A stretch of 64,000 nt of DNA from Rouxiella chamberiensis (GTDB lineage: Bacteria; Pseudomonadota; Gammaproteobacteria; Enterobacterales; Enterobacteriaceae), in contig NZ_CP114058.1 in assembly GCF_026967475.1 (NCBI RefSeq), positions 4,092,001 through 4,156,000 of the forward strand, in the 5' to 3' direction. The notes below the pieces were generated by a model. It was not told the DNA's origin and did no database searches. It worked only from the letters and a program-made list of their open reading frames with translations. Shown in pieces: positions 52,740 through 64,000 of the stretch. Numbering within the stretch: the stretch's first letter is position 1; each line of letters begins with the position of its first letter. The position numbers and the translations under genes were made by a program.

Positions 52740-53673
52740 TTCAGAAACCAAAACATTACCTCCTGCCATTTTCATCATGGGCCCCACAGCCTCGGGCAAA
52801 ACTGCCCTGGCAATGGCGTTGCAACAGCATCTTCCGGTTGAACTTATCAGCGTCGACTCTGCTCTTATCTACAAGGGCATGGATATCGGCACGGCAAAAC
52901 CGACGCCCGAAGAGCTGGCCGCCGCACCGCACCGCCTGATAGACATTCTCGACCCCGCGCAGTCCTACTCGGCTGCCGATTTCCGCGCCGATGCCCTGCG
53001 CGAAATGGCCGAGATCACGGCGCGCAACAAAATTCCGTTGCTGGTCGGTGGCACCATGCTTTATTTCAAGGCGCTGCTGGAGGGGCTTTCGCCGCTTCCT
53101 CCTGCCGATCCTGCGGTGCGGGCGCGTATAGAAGCGCAGGCCGAAGAACAGGGTTGGGAAGCGCTGCACAATCAATTAAATGAGATAGATCCGGTATCGG
53201 CAGCACGTATTCATCCGAATGATCCCCAGAGACTCTCCAGAGCACTGGAAGTTTTTTATATTTCGGGTAAAACTTTAACGGAACTCGTTAAAATTTCGGG
53301 TGAAGCGATACCTTACCAGGTTCACCAATTTGCGATTGCACCTACGAGTCGCCAATTGTTGCACGATCGTATTGAAATGCGTTTTATGCAGATGGTTGCC
53401 AACGGATTCGAAACCGAAGCAAGAGCGCTTTTCACTCGGGGTGATTTGCATACGGACATGCCTTCCGTTCGTTGTGTCGGTTATCGCCAGATGTGGTCAT
53501 ATATTTCCGGTGAGATCGACTACGATGAAATGGTTTATCGTGGTGTTTGTGCGACACGGCAGCTGGCCAAACGTCAGATGACCTGGTTGCGCGGTTGGGA
53601 AGGTGTCGAATGGCTGGATTCCGAGAAGCCCGACGAGGCCTTAACCCGTGTAATTCAGGTTGTTAGTGCATAG
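52732..53673 (+). CDS. miaA: tRNA dimethylallyltransferase MiaA
   Basis: Adds the isopentenyl group to A37 of tRNAs reading UNN codons. 313 residues, intact. P-loop [50 protein letters not shown] and the C-terminal [20 protein letters not shown] are present. The start at ATG 52732 lies inside the end of mutL; the reading frame extends upstream only as a shadow of mutL. Followed by hfq after 113 bp. Confidence 0.97.
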   Translation: MTDSETKTLPPAIFIMGPTASGKTALAMALQQHLPVELISVDSALIYKGMDIGTAKPTPEELAAAPHRLIDILDPAQSYSAADFRADALREMAEITARNKIPLLVGGTMLYFKALLEGLSPLPPADPAVRARIEAQAEEQGWEALHNQLNEIDPVSAARIHPNDPQRLSRALEVFYISGKTLTELVKISGEAIPYQVHQFAIAPTSRQLLHDRIEMRFMQMVANGFETEARALFTRGDLHTDMPSVRCVGYRQMWSYISGEIDYDEMVYRGVCATRQLAKRQMTWLRGWEGVEWLDSEKPDEALTRVIQVVSA

Positions 53674-53786
53674 GTTGGATGATTGTGTACAATTGATGAG
53701 TACTCAACGCGCAAATTTTTTAATGTGATTTATTTTCGAGCTTATGCTCACAGTTACAAACAACAAACAAATAAGGAAAAGATAGA

Positions 53787-54095
53787 ATGGCTAAGGGGCA
53801 ATCTTTGCAAGATCCGTTCCTGAACGCATTGCGTCGCGAACGTGTTCCGGTTTCTATTTACTTGGTGAATGGTATTAAGCTGCAAGGCCAGATTGAGTCT
53901 TTCGATCAGTTTGTGATTCTTTTGAAAAACACGGTAAGCCAGATGGTGTACAAACACGCTATCTCCACCGTTGTTCCTTCGCGCTCGGTTTCTCATCACA
54001 GTAACAATCCAGGTGGTGGTGCTTCCAATAACTATCATCATGGTAGCGCACCGTCTGCTCCACAGCAGCCGCAGGATGGCGATGACGCCGAATAA
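53787..54095 (+). CDS. hfq: RNA chaperone Hfq
   Basis: Hexameric Sm-like protein that pairs small RNAs with mRNAs. 102 residues, the same as E. coli, with near-identical Sm1 and Sm2 motifs ([56 protein letters not shown]) and a Gly/Asn/His-rich, acidic C-terminal tail. AAGGAAAAG precedes ATG 53787. The 113-bp gap after miaA probably holds its own promoters, as in E. coli. Confidence 0.98.
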   Translation: MAKGQSLQDPFLNALRRERVPVSIYLVNGIKLQGQIESFDQFVILLKNTVSQMVYKHAISTVVPSRSVSHHSNNPGGGASNNYHHGSAPSAPQQPQDGDDAE

Positions 54096-54193
54096 GGCGC
54101 ACCGTTATTCAATCTCGAAGGGGTTCATAAGAGGTTTTTCGCCGCTTATGTGCCCCTCGTTGAATCTAATTTCTCAATTGAGAGGTCACACGC

Positions 54194-55552
54194 TTGTTTG
54201 ACCGTTATGAAGCCGGTGAGCAGGCCGTACTGGTTCATATCTATTTCTCGCAGGACAAAGTCACGGAAGATCTCAGCGAATTCGAATCGCTGGTCTCCTC
54301 TGCCGGGGTTGAGGCTTTACAAGTCATCACCGGAAGCCGCAAGGCTCCGCACCCTAAATACTTTGTCGGTGAAGGAAAGGCCCAAGAAATCGCAGATGCC
54401 GTTAAAGCAACCGGCGCATCTGTAATCCTGTTTGATCACGCATTGTCACCCGGCCAGGAACGTAACCTGGAAGCCTTGTGCGAATGTCGCGTGGTTGATC
54501 GTACCGGACTTATTCTAGATATTTTTGCCCAGCGCGCCCGTACTCACGAAGGTAAACTCCAGGTAGAACTGGCCCAGTTACGCCATATTGCAACCCGACT
54601 GGTACGAGGCTGGACTCACCTTGAACGCCAGGGTGGCGGAATTGGCGCGCGCGGTCCCGGGGAAACCCAGCTCGAAACCGACCGTCGTTTGCTCCGTGAC
54701 AGAATCACTCTTATTTTAAGCCGCCTTGAACGCGTCGAAAAACAGCGCGATCAGGGACGACGTTCCAGAATGCGTGCCGATATTCCTACCGTTTCACTGG
54801 TCGGATATACCAACGCCGGAAAGTCCACGCTGTTCAACCGCATTACCGAGGCCGACGTTTACGTGGCCGATCAGTTGTTTGCCACGCTCGACCCTACACT
54901 GCGACGCATTATGGTTGCCGACGTAGGCGAAACGGTGATGGCAGATACCGTAGGGTTTATTCGTCACCTGCCCCATGATCTGGTTGCTGCTTTCAAGGCA
55001 ACGCTGCAGGAAACCCGACAGGCATCTCTGTTAATGCATGTTATTGATGCAGCCGATATTCGCGTCGAAGAAAACATTGACGCAGTGAATACGGTATTGG
55101 CAGAGATAGAAGCAGATGATATTCCTGTGCTGTTAGTGATGAATAAAATAGATATGCTGGACAACTTTGTTCCGCGTATCGACCGCAACGAAGATAATTT
55201 GCCTGTCAGAGTTTGGCTATCGGCCGTAACAGGTGAAGGCATCCCGTTGTTATTTCAAGCATTAACGGAACGTCTGTCTGGTGAAATCGCACAGGTTGAA
55301 TTGTGCCTGCCACCGGAAGCGGGCCGCCTTCGCAGTCGTTTTTACCAGCTTCAGGCAATTGAAAAAGAGTGGATTGAAGAAGATGGAAGCATCGGGTTAA
55401 CGGTGCGTTTGCCTGTCGTTGACTGGCGCCGTCTCTGCAAACAGGAACCGGCTATGGGCGATTACGTTCGTAACGGATACTCGGTGGATTTCGAAATGAA
55501 AGACAACTGGGATAACCTGCCAGACCAAGAGCCTGAAGAACACCAATCATAG
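54194..55552 (+). CDS. hflX: Ribosome rescue GTPase HflX
   Basis: GTPase that splits stalled 70S ribosomes, e.g. in heat shock. 452 residues (E. coli 426, the surplus at the C-terminus). The N-terminal HflX domain ends in ERQGGGIGARGPGETQLETDRR; G motifs GYTNAGKST, DTVGFIRHLPHDL and NKIDML follow. TTG 54194 is taken as start because the product then begins MFDRYEAGEQAVLVHIYF like the family; GAGAGG lies 8 bases upstream. Confidence 0.95.
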   Translation: MFDRYEAGEQAVLVHIYFSQDKVTEDLSEFESLVSSAGVEALQVITGSRKAPHPKYFVGEGKAQEIADAVKATGASVILFDHALSPGQERNLEALCECRVVDRTGLILDIFAQRARTHEGKLQVELAQLRHIATRLVRGWTHLERQGGGIGARGPGETQLETDRRLLRDRITLILSRLERVEKQRDQGRRSRMRADIPTVSLVGYTNAGKSTLFNRITEADVYVADQLFATLDPTLRRIMVADVGETVMADTVGFIRHLPHDLVAAFKATLQETRQASLLMHVIDAADIRVEENIDAVNTVLAEIEADDIPVLLVMNKIDMLDNFVPRIDRNEDNLPVRVWLSAVTGEGIPLLFQALTERLSGEIAQVELCLPPEAGRLRSRFYQLQAIEKEWIEEDGSIGLTVRLPVVDWRRLCKQEPAMGDYVRNGYSVDFEMKDNWDNLPDQEPEEHQS

Positions 55553-55569
55553 AATAATGGAGCTATAAC

Positions 55570-56838
55570 ATGGCGTGGAATCAGCCCGGTAATAACGGAC
55601 AGGACCGCGACCCCTGGGGAAGCAGCAAAAATAGCGGCAACTCTGGTGGTGATAATTCTGGTGGAAATAACAATAAAGGCGGGCGCGAACAGGGCCCTCC
55701 CGATCTTGACGATATCTTCCGAAAGCTCAGTAAAAAACTCGGCGGTTTTGGTGGCAAGGGTTCCGGAAACGGCACCGGTCCGCAGAGAAACATGAGCGGC
55801 CGGTTCGTGGGCCTTGCCGTGGTCGCCGTCGTGGTTATCTGGGCTGCCAGCGGTTTCTATACCATCAAGGAAGCCGAGCGCGGTGTGGTTACCCGTTTTG
55901 GCAAGTTCAGCCATCTGGTTGAACCTGGTCTGAACTGGAAACCGACCTTTATCGATCAGGTGCAGGCGGTTAACGTCGAATCCGTTCGCGAGCTTGCGGC
56001 GTCCGGCATCATGCTGACCTCCGATGAAAACGTAGTGCGCGTCGAAATGAACGTGCAGTATCGCGTGACCGATCCCCGCGCCTATCTGTTTAGCGTGGCA
56101 AACGCCGACGACAGCCTGAGCCAGGCGACCGACAGCGCGCTTCGCGGCGTTATCGGCAAGTACACCATGGATAAAATTCTGACCGAAGGCCGCACCACGG
56201 TACGTAGCGATACACAGCGCGTACTGGAAGAGACCATTCGTCCGTATGACATGGGGATCACCGTTCAGGACGTCAACTTCCAGACGGCGCGTCCGCCAGA
56301 GGAAGTGAAAGCCGCCTTCGACGATGCCATTGCCGCGCGCGAGAACGAGCAGCAGTACATCCGCGAGGCCGAAGCCTATGCCAACGAGGTGCAGCCACGT
56401 GCAAACGGTCAGGCCCAGCGTCTGCTTGAAAACGCCAAAGCCTACAAAGATCGTACCGTGCTGGAAGCGCAGGGTGAAGTCGCCCGCTTCGCCGAACTGC
56501 TGCCTGAGTACAAGGCCGCGCCGGAAATTACCCGCGAGCGTCTGTATATCGAAACCATGCAGGATGTGCTGAGCAATACCCGCAAAGTGCTGATTAACGA
56601 TAAAAGCAACAATTTGATGGTGATGCCGCTGGATCAACTCCTGCAAGGCAAGACCGCCGCCAACAGCGCAAACGGAAACAGTGCCAACAGCCTGATCCCG
56701 CTTCGCCAGGCGCCGGCCTCATCAAACGGCAATCGTAACAGCAGTGCCAGCAACGGCGCAGGAACATCTGGCAGTGTCATGGATCAACGCCGTGCCGATG
56801 CACAGCGTGACGACACCCTTCGCGTAGGGAGAGAATAA
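55570..56838 (+). CDS. hflK: FtsH modulator HflK
   Basis: SPFH/prohibitin-type protein that with HflC forms a large periplasmic-side cage around the FtsH protease. 422 residues, intact: Gly/Asn-rich cytoplasmic head (MAWNQPGNNGQDRDPWG...), one membrane helix (FVGLAVVAVVVIWAASGFY, near residue 80), SPFH domain (VVTRFGKFSHLVEPGLNW) and a Ser/Asn-rich tail. GGAG is 7 bases before ATG 55570. The gap to hflC is 3 bp. Confidence 0.97.
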   Translation: MAWNQPGNNGQDRDPWGSSKNSGNSGGDNSGGNNNKGGREQGPPDLDDIFRKLSKKLGGFGGKGSGNGTGPQRNMSGRFVGLAVVAVVVIWAASGFYTIKEAERGVVTRFGKFSHLVEPGLNWKPTFIDQVQAVNVESVRELAASGIMLTSDENVVRVEMNVQYRVTDPRAYLFSVANADDSLSQATDSALRGVIGKYTMDKILTEGRTTVRSDTQRVLEETIRPYDMGITVQDVNFQTARPPEEVKAAFDDAIAARENEQQYIREAEAYANEVQPRANGQAQRLLENAKAYKDRTVLEAQGEVARFAELLPEYKAAPEITRERLYIETMQDVLSNTRKVLINDKSNNLMVMPLDQLLQGKTAANSANGNSANSLIPLRQAPASSNGNRNSSASNGAGTSGSVMDQRRADAQRDDTLRVGRE

Positions 56839-56841
56839 CCA

Positions 56842-57849
56842 ATGCGTAAGTCAATCATACTGGTCGTTGTTGTCGTACTGGTGGCGCTCTACGCTTCACT
56901 GTTCGTGGTGCAGGAAGGTCAGCGCGGTATCGTGCTGCGTTTCGGCAAGGTACTGCGTGACGGCGACAATAAACCGCAGGTGTATTCACCGGGCCTGCAC
57001 TTTAAAATGCCTTTCTTCGAATCCGTGAAGACGCTGGATGCCCGTGTGCAAACCATGGACAACCAGGCCGACCGCTTCGTGACCAAAGAGAAGAAAGACC
57101 TGATCGTCGATTCCTATCTGAAATGGCGCATCAGCGATTTTAGCCGCTACTATCTGGCGACCGGCGGTGGCGATGTGTCACAGGCCGAAGTGCTGCTGAA
57201 ACGTAAATTCAGTGACCGTCTGCGCTCCGAGATTGGTCGTCTTGACGTCAAGGACATCGTGACCGACTCGCGCGGTCGTCTGACACTGGACGTTCGCGAT
57301 GCCCTGAACAAAGGCACCGACGATGACGATGCGGCTGCCGCAGCCACTACCGAAGCCGACAACGCCATTGCTTCTGTCGCCAAGCGCGTCGAGCAGGAAA
57401 CCAACGGCAAGGTGCCGGCGGTCAATCCGAACAGCATGGCTGCGCTGGGTATTGAAGTGGTCGATGTGCGTATCAAGCAGATCAACCTGCCGGCGGAAGT
57501 GTCGGATGCCATCTTCCAGCGTATGCGTGCAGAGCGTGAAGCTGTTGCGCGTCGCCACCGTTCGCAAGGTCAGGAAGAAGCCGAGAAATTGCGTGCAACC
57601 GCGGACTACGAAGTGACCCGTACTCTGGCAGAAGCCGAACGCACCGCGCGTATTACTCGCGGTGAAGGTGATGCCCAGGCTGCAAAACTGTTTGCCGATG
57701 CCTTCAGTCAGGATCCTGACTTCTATGGCTTTATCCGTAGCCTGCAGGCTTACAGAGAGAGCTTCAGCAGCGGCAACGATGTCATGGTAATGAGCCCGAA
57801 TGACGATTTCTTCCGCTACATGAAATCGCCGGACAAAACCAAACCGTAA
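56842..57849 (+). CDS. hflC: FtsH modulator HflC
   Basis: Partner of HflK. 335 residues, intact: N-terminal membrane anchor MRKSIILVVVVVLVALYASLFVV, SPFH domain (GIVLRFGKVLRD, YSPGLHFKMPFFESVKTLD, LKWRISDFSRYYLATGG) and coiled-coil region (RMRAEREAVARRHRSQGQEEAEKLRA). Followed by a terminator; yjeT, which is next in E. coli, is not present. Confidence 0.97.
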   Translation: MRKSIILVVVVVLVALYASLFVVQEGQRGIVLRFGKVLRDGDNKPQVYSPGLHFKMPFFESVKTLDARVQTMDNQADRFVTKEKKDLIVDSYLKWRISDFSRYYLATGGGDVSQAEVLLKRKFSDRLRSEIGRLDVKDIVTDSRGRLTLDVRDALNKGTDDDDAAAAATTEADNAIASVAKRVEQETNGKVPAVNPNSMAALGIEVVDVRIKQINLPAEVSDAIFQRMRAEREAVARRHRSQGQEEAEKLRATADYEVTRTLAEAERTARITRGEGDAQAAKLFADAFSQDPDFYGFIRSLQAYRESFSSGNDVMVMSPNDDFFRYMKSPDKTKP

Positions 57850-57879
57850 TCGATATTGTCATCATCTGACGATGTCGCC

Positions 57880-57908
57880 AAAAGGCCCCTTGCGGGCCTT
57901 TTGTTTTT
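57880..57908 (+). terminator. Rho-independent terminator after hflC
   Basis: Stem AAAAGGCCC / GGGCCTTTT with loop CTTGC, followed by GTTTTTT, 30 bp after the hflC stop. Confidence 0.9.
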
Positions 57909-58011
57909 TCTGCATTTCCTCTTTTGCCAACACGAGAGCTGTCGCACGAAACGAATATTTTTCACGCAATGCCGGGCTAAAAGTACTGAAAGGCAGGGGG
58001 TGGGATGCTAG

Positions 58012-59343
<1,332 letters not shown>

Positions 59344-59390
59344 TCATCACATCAGGTTATCCCTCGCCCGTCGAAACCGGGCACGCGCTA

Positions 59391-59423
59391 AAACCGGGCA
59401 TCGTGCCCGGTTTATTGTTTTTA
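59391..59423 (+). terminator. Rho-independent terminator after purA
   Basis: Perfect 10-bp stem AAACCGGGCA / TGCCCGGTTT with loop TCG, then ATTGTTTTTA, 48 bp after the purA stop. Confidence 0.88.
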
Positions 59424-59829
59424 TCGCCATAGTCAGGGTGTCTGCTGCGTTTTTTACCCGCTTGTGCTTCCATTTTCAGCGTCTGCCTGATTTAGCGGCA
59501 AACTTTGTGGCAGGAAGCGGCTTCTATAGAGTAATCTTGAAGATACTCGGCATTTATCACATTTCGGGTATACGCGCATCAGAGACGCTGTCATCATAAA
59601 TGCGTAAAAATCGGGTAAAAGTACCCTCAGGATGCGGCGCCCTGCGCGCGTTTTTAAACGACGGGCCTGAAGATCAAAACAGGCGCTGTCCACATTCGAA
59701 AAACTCTTTCTTGTGAGTTGACCCAAGATACGAAGGCCGGAAAGGCCAAAAACAGAGTCAACTCTACAAATTATTGCTTGTTGAACGGATGACTTTCAAC
59801 AAACTGCTGATGACAACGGAGGAACCGCT
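59424..59829. other. Gene-free interval where nsrR is expected
   Basis: About 400 bp between the purA terminator and rnr. No Rrf2-type protein (helix-turn-helix plus three Cys) is encoded on either strand, so nsrR, present here in E. coli, is absent. The interval should hold the rnr promoter and 5' leader; no site could be assigned with confidence. Confidence 0.5.
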
Positions 59830-62402
59830 ATGTCACAAGATCCATTCTTGGAACGGGAAGCAGAAAAATACGAATCGCCTATCCCAAGCCGTGAATTTAT
59901 TCTCGAGCACCTCGGCAAACGTGAAACGCCGGCCAGCCGTGAAGAGCTGGGCAACGAACTCAATCTTTCCGGAGAAGAGGCGCTGGAAGCGCTGCGCCGC
60001 CGACTGCGTGCCATGGAGCGCGACGGTCAACTGGTCTTTACCCGCCGTCAATGCTACGCCTTGCCGGAACGTCTGGACCTGCTGAAAGGGACCGTTATCG
60101 GCCATCGCGATGGCTACGGTTTCCTGCGCCTTGAAGGCGTGAAAAAAGACGATGTCTACCTTTCTGCCGAACAGATGAAAATGTGTATCCACGGCGACGT
60201 GGTGCTGGCGCAGCCGGTAGGCACCGACCGCAAGGGCCGCCGTGAAGCGCGCATCGTGCGTGTCGTGGTGCCGAAAGTCAGCCAGATAGTCGGCCGCTAC
60301 TTTACCGACGCGGGCGCAGGTTTTGTGGTGCCCGACGACAGCCGTCTGAGCTTCGATATTCTTATCCCCGCCGATGCCGTAAGCGGCGCGCGCATGGGTT
60401 ACATGGTCGTGGTCGAACTGACGCAGCGCCCAACCCGCCGCACCAAGGCCGTAGGTAAAATCGTTGAAGTGCTGGGCGACAAGATGGGCACCAGCATGGC
60501 GGTAGATATCGCGCTGCGGACCCACGAAATCCCGCACGTCTGGCCGCCGCAGGTTGAAAAGCAGGTCGAAGGTCTGAGCGAAGAAGTGCCGGAAGAGGCC
60601 AAAAAGGCCGCGTCGACCTGCGCCATCTGCCTCTGGTAACCATCGATGGCGAAGATGCGCGTGACTTCGATGACGCCGTTCACTGCGAGAAGAAACGCGG
60701 CGGCGGTTGGCGTTTATGGGTCGCGATTGCCGACGTCAGCTACTATGTCCGTCCGGGCACGGCGCTGGACGCCGAAGCGCGCAGCCGCGCAACCTCGGTC
60801 TACTTCCCGTCGCAGGTGGTGCCAATGCTGCCCGAGGTGCTGTCCAACGGCCTCTGCTCGCTGAACCCGCAGGTTGACCGTCTCTGCATGGTCTGCGAAA
60901 TGACCATCTCCGCGAGCGGCAAGCTGACCAGCTCCAAATTCTATGAAGCGGTGATGAGCTCGCACGCGCGTCTGACCTACACCAAGGTCTGGCAGATCAT
61001 TGAAGGCAACGAAGAGCTGCGCGAGCAGTACGCGCCGTTGGTGAAAGATCTGCAAGAACTGCACAACATGTACAAGGTGCTCGATCAGGCACGCGCCGAA
61101 CGCGGTGGTATCGCCTTCGAAACCGAAGAAGCCAAGTTTATCTTCAACGCCGAACGTCGTATCGAACGTGTCGAAGCGACAGTGCGTAACGATGCCCACA
61201 AACTCATCGAAGAGTGCATGATCCTCGCGAACATCGCGGCCGCGCGTTTTGTTGAAAAACATAACGAACCGGCGCTGTTCCGCGTGCACGATCGTCCTAG
61301 CGATGACCACATCTCTGCGCTGCGCAGCGTGTTGGGCGAGCTGAGCCTGACGATGGGCGGCGGTCTCAAGCCCGAGCCGAAAGATTACGCCGACATCATG
61401 GATCAGCTAAAAGATCGTCCTGACCGCGAGATGCTGCAAACCATGCTGCTGCGCTCGATGAAACAGGCTATCTATGATCCCGAAAACCGCGGTCACTTCG
61501 GCCTGGCGCTGACCTCTTACGGTCATTTTACGTCGCCAATCCGCCGTTATCCTGACCTTGCCCTGCACCGCGCCATCAAGTATCTGCTGGCGAAAGAGCA
61601 CGGCACGCTGAAAGACCGCTGGACGCCAACGGGCGGCTATCATAGCGATTACGAAGAGATGGTGGTGCTTGGTGATCACTGTTCCACCGCCGAGCGCCGC
61701 GCCGATGAAGCGACCCGCAACGTCGCCGACTGGCTGAAGTGCGACTTTATGCAGGATCACGTCGGCGAAGTGTTTACCGGCATTATCTCGAGCGTCACCG
61801 GGTTTGGTTTCTTCGTGCGTCTGGCCGATCTGTTTATCGACGGGCTGGTTCACGTCTCCTCGCTGGATAACGACTATTATCGCTACGACAACATCGGTCA
61901 GCGTTTAGTGGGTGAATCGTCGGGCAGCGTGTATCGTCTCGGCGACACGGTCGAAATTCGCGTTGAAGCCGTACATATGGATGAGCGCAAGATTGATTTC
62001 GCGCTGGTGTCCAGCACGCGTAAAGCGCGTGGTGAAGGCAAAACGGCACGCGATCGCGCCAAGAAGGGCGGTGAGCGCAGTATGCGTCCGACCGGTGGAG
62101 CCGCCAACGCGGGTCGCCGTCGTACCGGCAAGAAAAACGTCAACTTCGAGCCTGACAGCGCATTTCGCAAAGAAGGTGACAAAGGAGACAAGGCCGCCAA
62201 ACCAGCCAAGTCGCGCAGAGGCACCAAGGCAGACACCGCGCAGGCCGTAGCAAAAGCCGACGCAGGCAAAGCCGAGAAAGTGAAGAGTGCGGTCGGCAAG
62301 GACGGCAAGCCGAAGAAGGCCAAAAAGCCTTCCGACAAAACGCAGAAAATTGCGGCGGCCACCAAGGCGAAGCGCGCGAAGAAAAAGCAGACCGACGTCT
62401 AA
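59830..62402 (+). CDS. rnr: Ribonuclease R, frame broken by one missing base
   Basis: Processive 3'-5' exoribonuclease for structured RNA. The N-terminal frame carries the helical domain and cold-shock domains ([28 protein letters not shown]... to EEVPEEAKK); then at 60601-60607 (AAAAAGG) one base is missing, A or G, so that [49 protein letters not shown] is read only in the next frame. The RNB catalytic domain (DARDFDDA aspartates, [16 protein letters not shown]), S1 domain ([17 protein letters not shown] [15 protein letters not shown]) and Lys-rich tail follow. Corrected length is 857 residues (E. coli 813). GGAGG is 7 bases before ATG 59830. Confidence 0.93.
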
Positions 62403-62474
62403 TCTGCGCAATTATTGACTGATGCCTGCGTCAGTCAATGATAGAATCGCCGACAAGCTACACGCTATTCACTC

Positions 62475-62503
62475 CATCAGCGGGCACAGGTTGCCCGCTG
62501 ATG
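62475..62503 (+). terminator. Perfect hairpin between rnr and rlmB
   Basis: Twelve-bp repeat CATCAGCGGGCA / TGCCCGCTGATG with loop CAGGT, followed by TATTTTA. It sits 72 bp after rnr and 31 bp before rlmB. It can be an rnr terminator, or an attenuating leader hairpin for rlmB. Confidence 0.6.
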
Positions 62504-62533
62504 TATTTTACGAGCACTATTTTAAAGAGCATC

Positions 62534-63280
62534 ATGAGCGAAATCATTTACGGTATCCATTCCGTCAAAGCCTTACTCGACAACGATCCCCAGCGCTTTC
62601 TGGAAGTTTTCATCCTGAAAGGCCGCGACGATAAACGCCTGAAACCGCTGATCGACGAGCTTGAAGCCAGCGGTATCGTGCTGCAGGTTGCCAGCCGTCA
62701 ATGGCTGGACGACAAGTCGGAAGGCGCGGTGCATCAGGGCATTATTGCCCGCGTCAAAGAAGGGCGCCAGTATCAGGAAAACGATCTTCCGGCGCTGCTC
62801 GAAAGCCTGGAATCACCGCTGCTGCTCGTGCTTGACGGTGTCACCGATCCGCACAATCTCGGCGCCTGTCTGCGTACCGCTGACGCAGCCGGTGTGCACG
62901 CGGTGATCGTGCCGCGTGACCGTTCTGCCAAGCTGAATGCCACGGCGAAAAAAGTGGCCAGCGGGGCGGCCGAGAACGTACCGTTGATCAACGTGACCAA
63001 CCTCGCGCGCACCTTGCGCGTGTTGCAGGAACACAATGTCTGGATAGTCGGTACCGCCGGTGAAGCCGACCACACCCTGTTCGAAAGCAAGATGACCGGC
63101 CCGATGGCGCTGGTGATGGGCGCAGAAGGCGAAGGCATGCGTCGCCTGACCCGCGAACACTGCGATGAGCTTATCAGCATTCCGATGGCCGGTTCCGTTT
63201 CTTCTCTGAACGTCTCCGTTGCTACCGGCGTGTGTCTGTTCGAAGCGGTGCGCCAGCGTTCCGTGAAAGTTAAGGGTTAA
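62534..63280 (+). CDS. rlmB: 23S rRNA (guanosine-2'-O-)-methyltransferase RlmB
   Basis: SPOUT-class methyltransferase for Gm2251 in the peptidyl transferase loop. 248 residues, intact: N-terminal RNA-binding part ([29 protein letters not shown]), then the knot region with [45 protein letters not shown] and [30 protein letters not shown] 62534 aligns with the family start; the longer frame from 62438 crosses the hairpin and is rejected. Confidence 0.97.
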   Translation: MSEIIYGIHSVKALLDNDPQRFLEVFILKGRDDKRLKPLIDELEASGIVLQVASRQWLDDKSEGAVHQGIIARVKEGRQYQENDLPALLESLESPLLLVLDGVTDPHNLGACLRTADAAGVHAVIVPRDRSAKLNATAKKVASGAAENVPLINVTNLARTLRVLQEHNVWIVGTAGEADHTLFESKMTGPMALVMGAEGEGMRRLTREHCDELISIPMAGSVSSLNVSVATGVCLFEAVRQRSVKVKG

Positions 63281-63405
63281 TTCCCGGCTTCTTCTCCCGC
63301 GGCCACGCCGGCTGCGGGCGTTTCCCCTCTTTGTGATCCAGCCTGCTGCAAAAATCTCGTTATTTACCATACTAAATCCTGATGCTACGGACGACGGAGG
63401 CGGTA

Positions 63406-64000
63406 ATGAACTGGGAAACTCACCGGGTCTTCAATCAGCCCAAACCTTTAAGCAACAGCAATCTCTTTCTCTCTGATACCGCACTGCGTGAAGCCGTAAC
63501 GCGACAGCATGCCGCGTGGGATCTCGACGTGCTCGCCTCGCTGGGACAGCAGCTTGGCTCCGCCGAATCGCTGGAGCTGGGCAGGCTCGCCAACGCCAAT
63601 CCGCCCGATTTACTGCGCTTTGAACCTACCGGTGAACCCCTCGACGATGTGCGTTTTCATCCGGCGTGGCATTTGCTGATGCAGGGTCTGGTGGCAAATC
63701 GCGTACACAATCTGCCGTGGGAAGAAGAGGCGCGCCTTGGCTCGTCCGTCGCCCGCGCCGCGCGATTTGTATTGCACGCGCAGGTGGAGGCGGGCACGCT
63801 TTGCCCGATTACCATGACGCACGGCGCCATTCCGCTGCTGAAACAGTCGCTGCCCAGAGCGTTTGAGGCGTGGCTCGGCCCGCTGATGTCTGATCGTTAT
63901 GATCCCCATCTGCTGCCCGGCGATAAAAAACGGGGCTTGCTTATCGGGATGGGCATGACGGAAAAGCAGGGCGGCTCGGACGTGTTGAGCAATACCACCA
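63406..64000 (+). CDS. aidB: AidB, acyl-CoA dehydrogenase-like adaptive response protein, 5' part
   Basis: FAD-binding acyl-CoA dehydrogenase-fold protein of the alkylation (Ada) response; binds DNA and is proposed to protect it. The first 198 codons are in the window, in one intact frame: MNWETHRVFNQPKPLSNSNLFLSD, LGSAESLELGRLANANPP, DDVRFHPAWHLLMQ, RNP-like LHAQVEAGTLCPITMTHGAIPLLKQSLP, and KKRGLLIGMGMTEKQGGSDV at the flavin site. GGAGG lies 7 bases before ATG 63406. The 3' part lies beyond the right edge. Confidence 0.93.
   Translation, partial: MNWETHRVFNQPKPLSNSNLFLSDTALREAVTRQHAAWDLDVLASLGQQLGSAESLELGRLANANPPDLLRFEPTGEPLDDVRFHPAWHLLMQGLVANRVHNLPWEEEARLGSSVARAARFVLHAQVEAGTLCPITMTHGAIPLLKQSLPRAFEAWLGPLMSDRYDPHLLPGDKKRGLLIGMGMTEKQGGSDVLSNTT

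Noticed and set aside
63281..63405. Terminator between rlmB and aidB
   Set aside because: CCCGC...GCGGG can pair around 63297-63320, but the arms are short, the loop is long and the T tract is broken, so it is not listed.

Overview
The window is a chromosomal segment of a gamma-proteobacterium of the order Enterobacterales. From 22.5 kb to the right edge the order pheU-yjdC-dsbD-dcuA-aspA-fxsA-groESL-yjeI-epmB/efp-ecnAB-blc-epmA-mscM-psd-rsgA/orn-glyVXY-queG/nnr-tsaE-amiB-mutL-miaA-hfq-hflXKC-purA-rnr-rlmB-aidB is the order known from Escherichia coli near 94 min, with local losses (no cutA, yjeT, nsrR, frdABCD or ampC) and one local insertion, an autotransporter gene. Sequence divergence and details such as an N-terminally longer Fes suggest a Yersiniaceae-type genus (Serratia, Rahnella or Rouxiella-like). 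That placement is an inference and not a species call.

Layout. 1-3.7 kb: the acetate operon acs-yjcH-actP on the minus strand, with actP running off the left edge. 3.8-4.8 kb: an MccF-like S66 peptidase. 5.0-20.7 kb: a complete catecholate siderophore (enterobactin-type) locus in the classical order fes-ybdZ-entF / fepC-fepG-fepD / entS / fepB / entC-entE-entB-entA, with Fur-box-like palindromes at its three divergent or leading promoters. The outer-membrane receptor fepA, the phosphopantetheinyl transferase entD, fepE and the thioesterase entH are not in the window. 20.8-22.5 kb: an AT-rich stretch with one family 2 glycosyltransferase, ending at tRNA-Phe. 22.7-35.9 kb: redox, dicarboxylate, chaperonin and EF-P modification genes, plus two entericidin lipoproteins and Blc. 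36-38.5 kb: a type V autotransporter. 38.8-48 kb: membrane, ribosome and tRNA functions, with three identical tRNA-Gly genes. 45.5-45.8 kb: a gene-free interval carrying DnaA boxes, in the position of the E. coli datA locus. 48-63 kb: the tsaE to rlmB housekeeping block. 63.4 kb to the edge: the start of aidB.

How the genes work together. EntC, EntB and EntA make 2,3-dihydroxybenzoate. EntE loads it on the EntB carrier domain, and EntF with its MbtH partner YbdZ assembles the trilactone. EntS exports it. FepB and FepDGC import the iron complex, and Fes opens it. EpmB and EpmA modify EF-P, and efp lies beside epmB.

The most notable property of the sequence is quality related. Thirteen genes (actP, entF, fepC, fepD, entS, fepB, entC, yjdC, dsbD, groES, queG, nnr, rnr) are each broken by exactly one single-base indel, mostly in short homopolymers, and each reads through perfectly once one base is corrected. 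Because groES, normally essential, is among them, base-calling or assembly error is the likeliest explanation. Six of the thirteen nevertheless fall in 8.6 kb of the siderophore locus, which deserves a check. Frameshifted genes are listed over their full extent, with the position of the shift.
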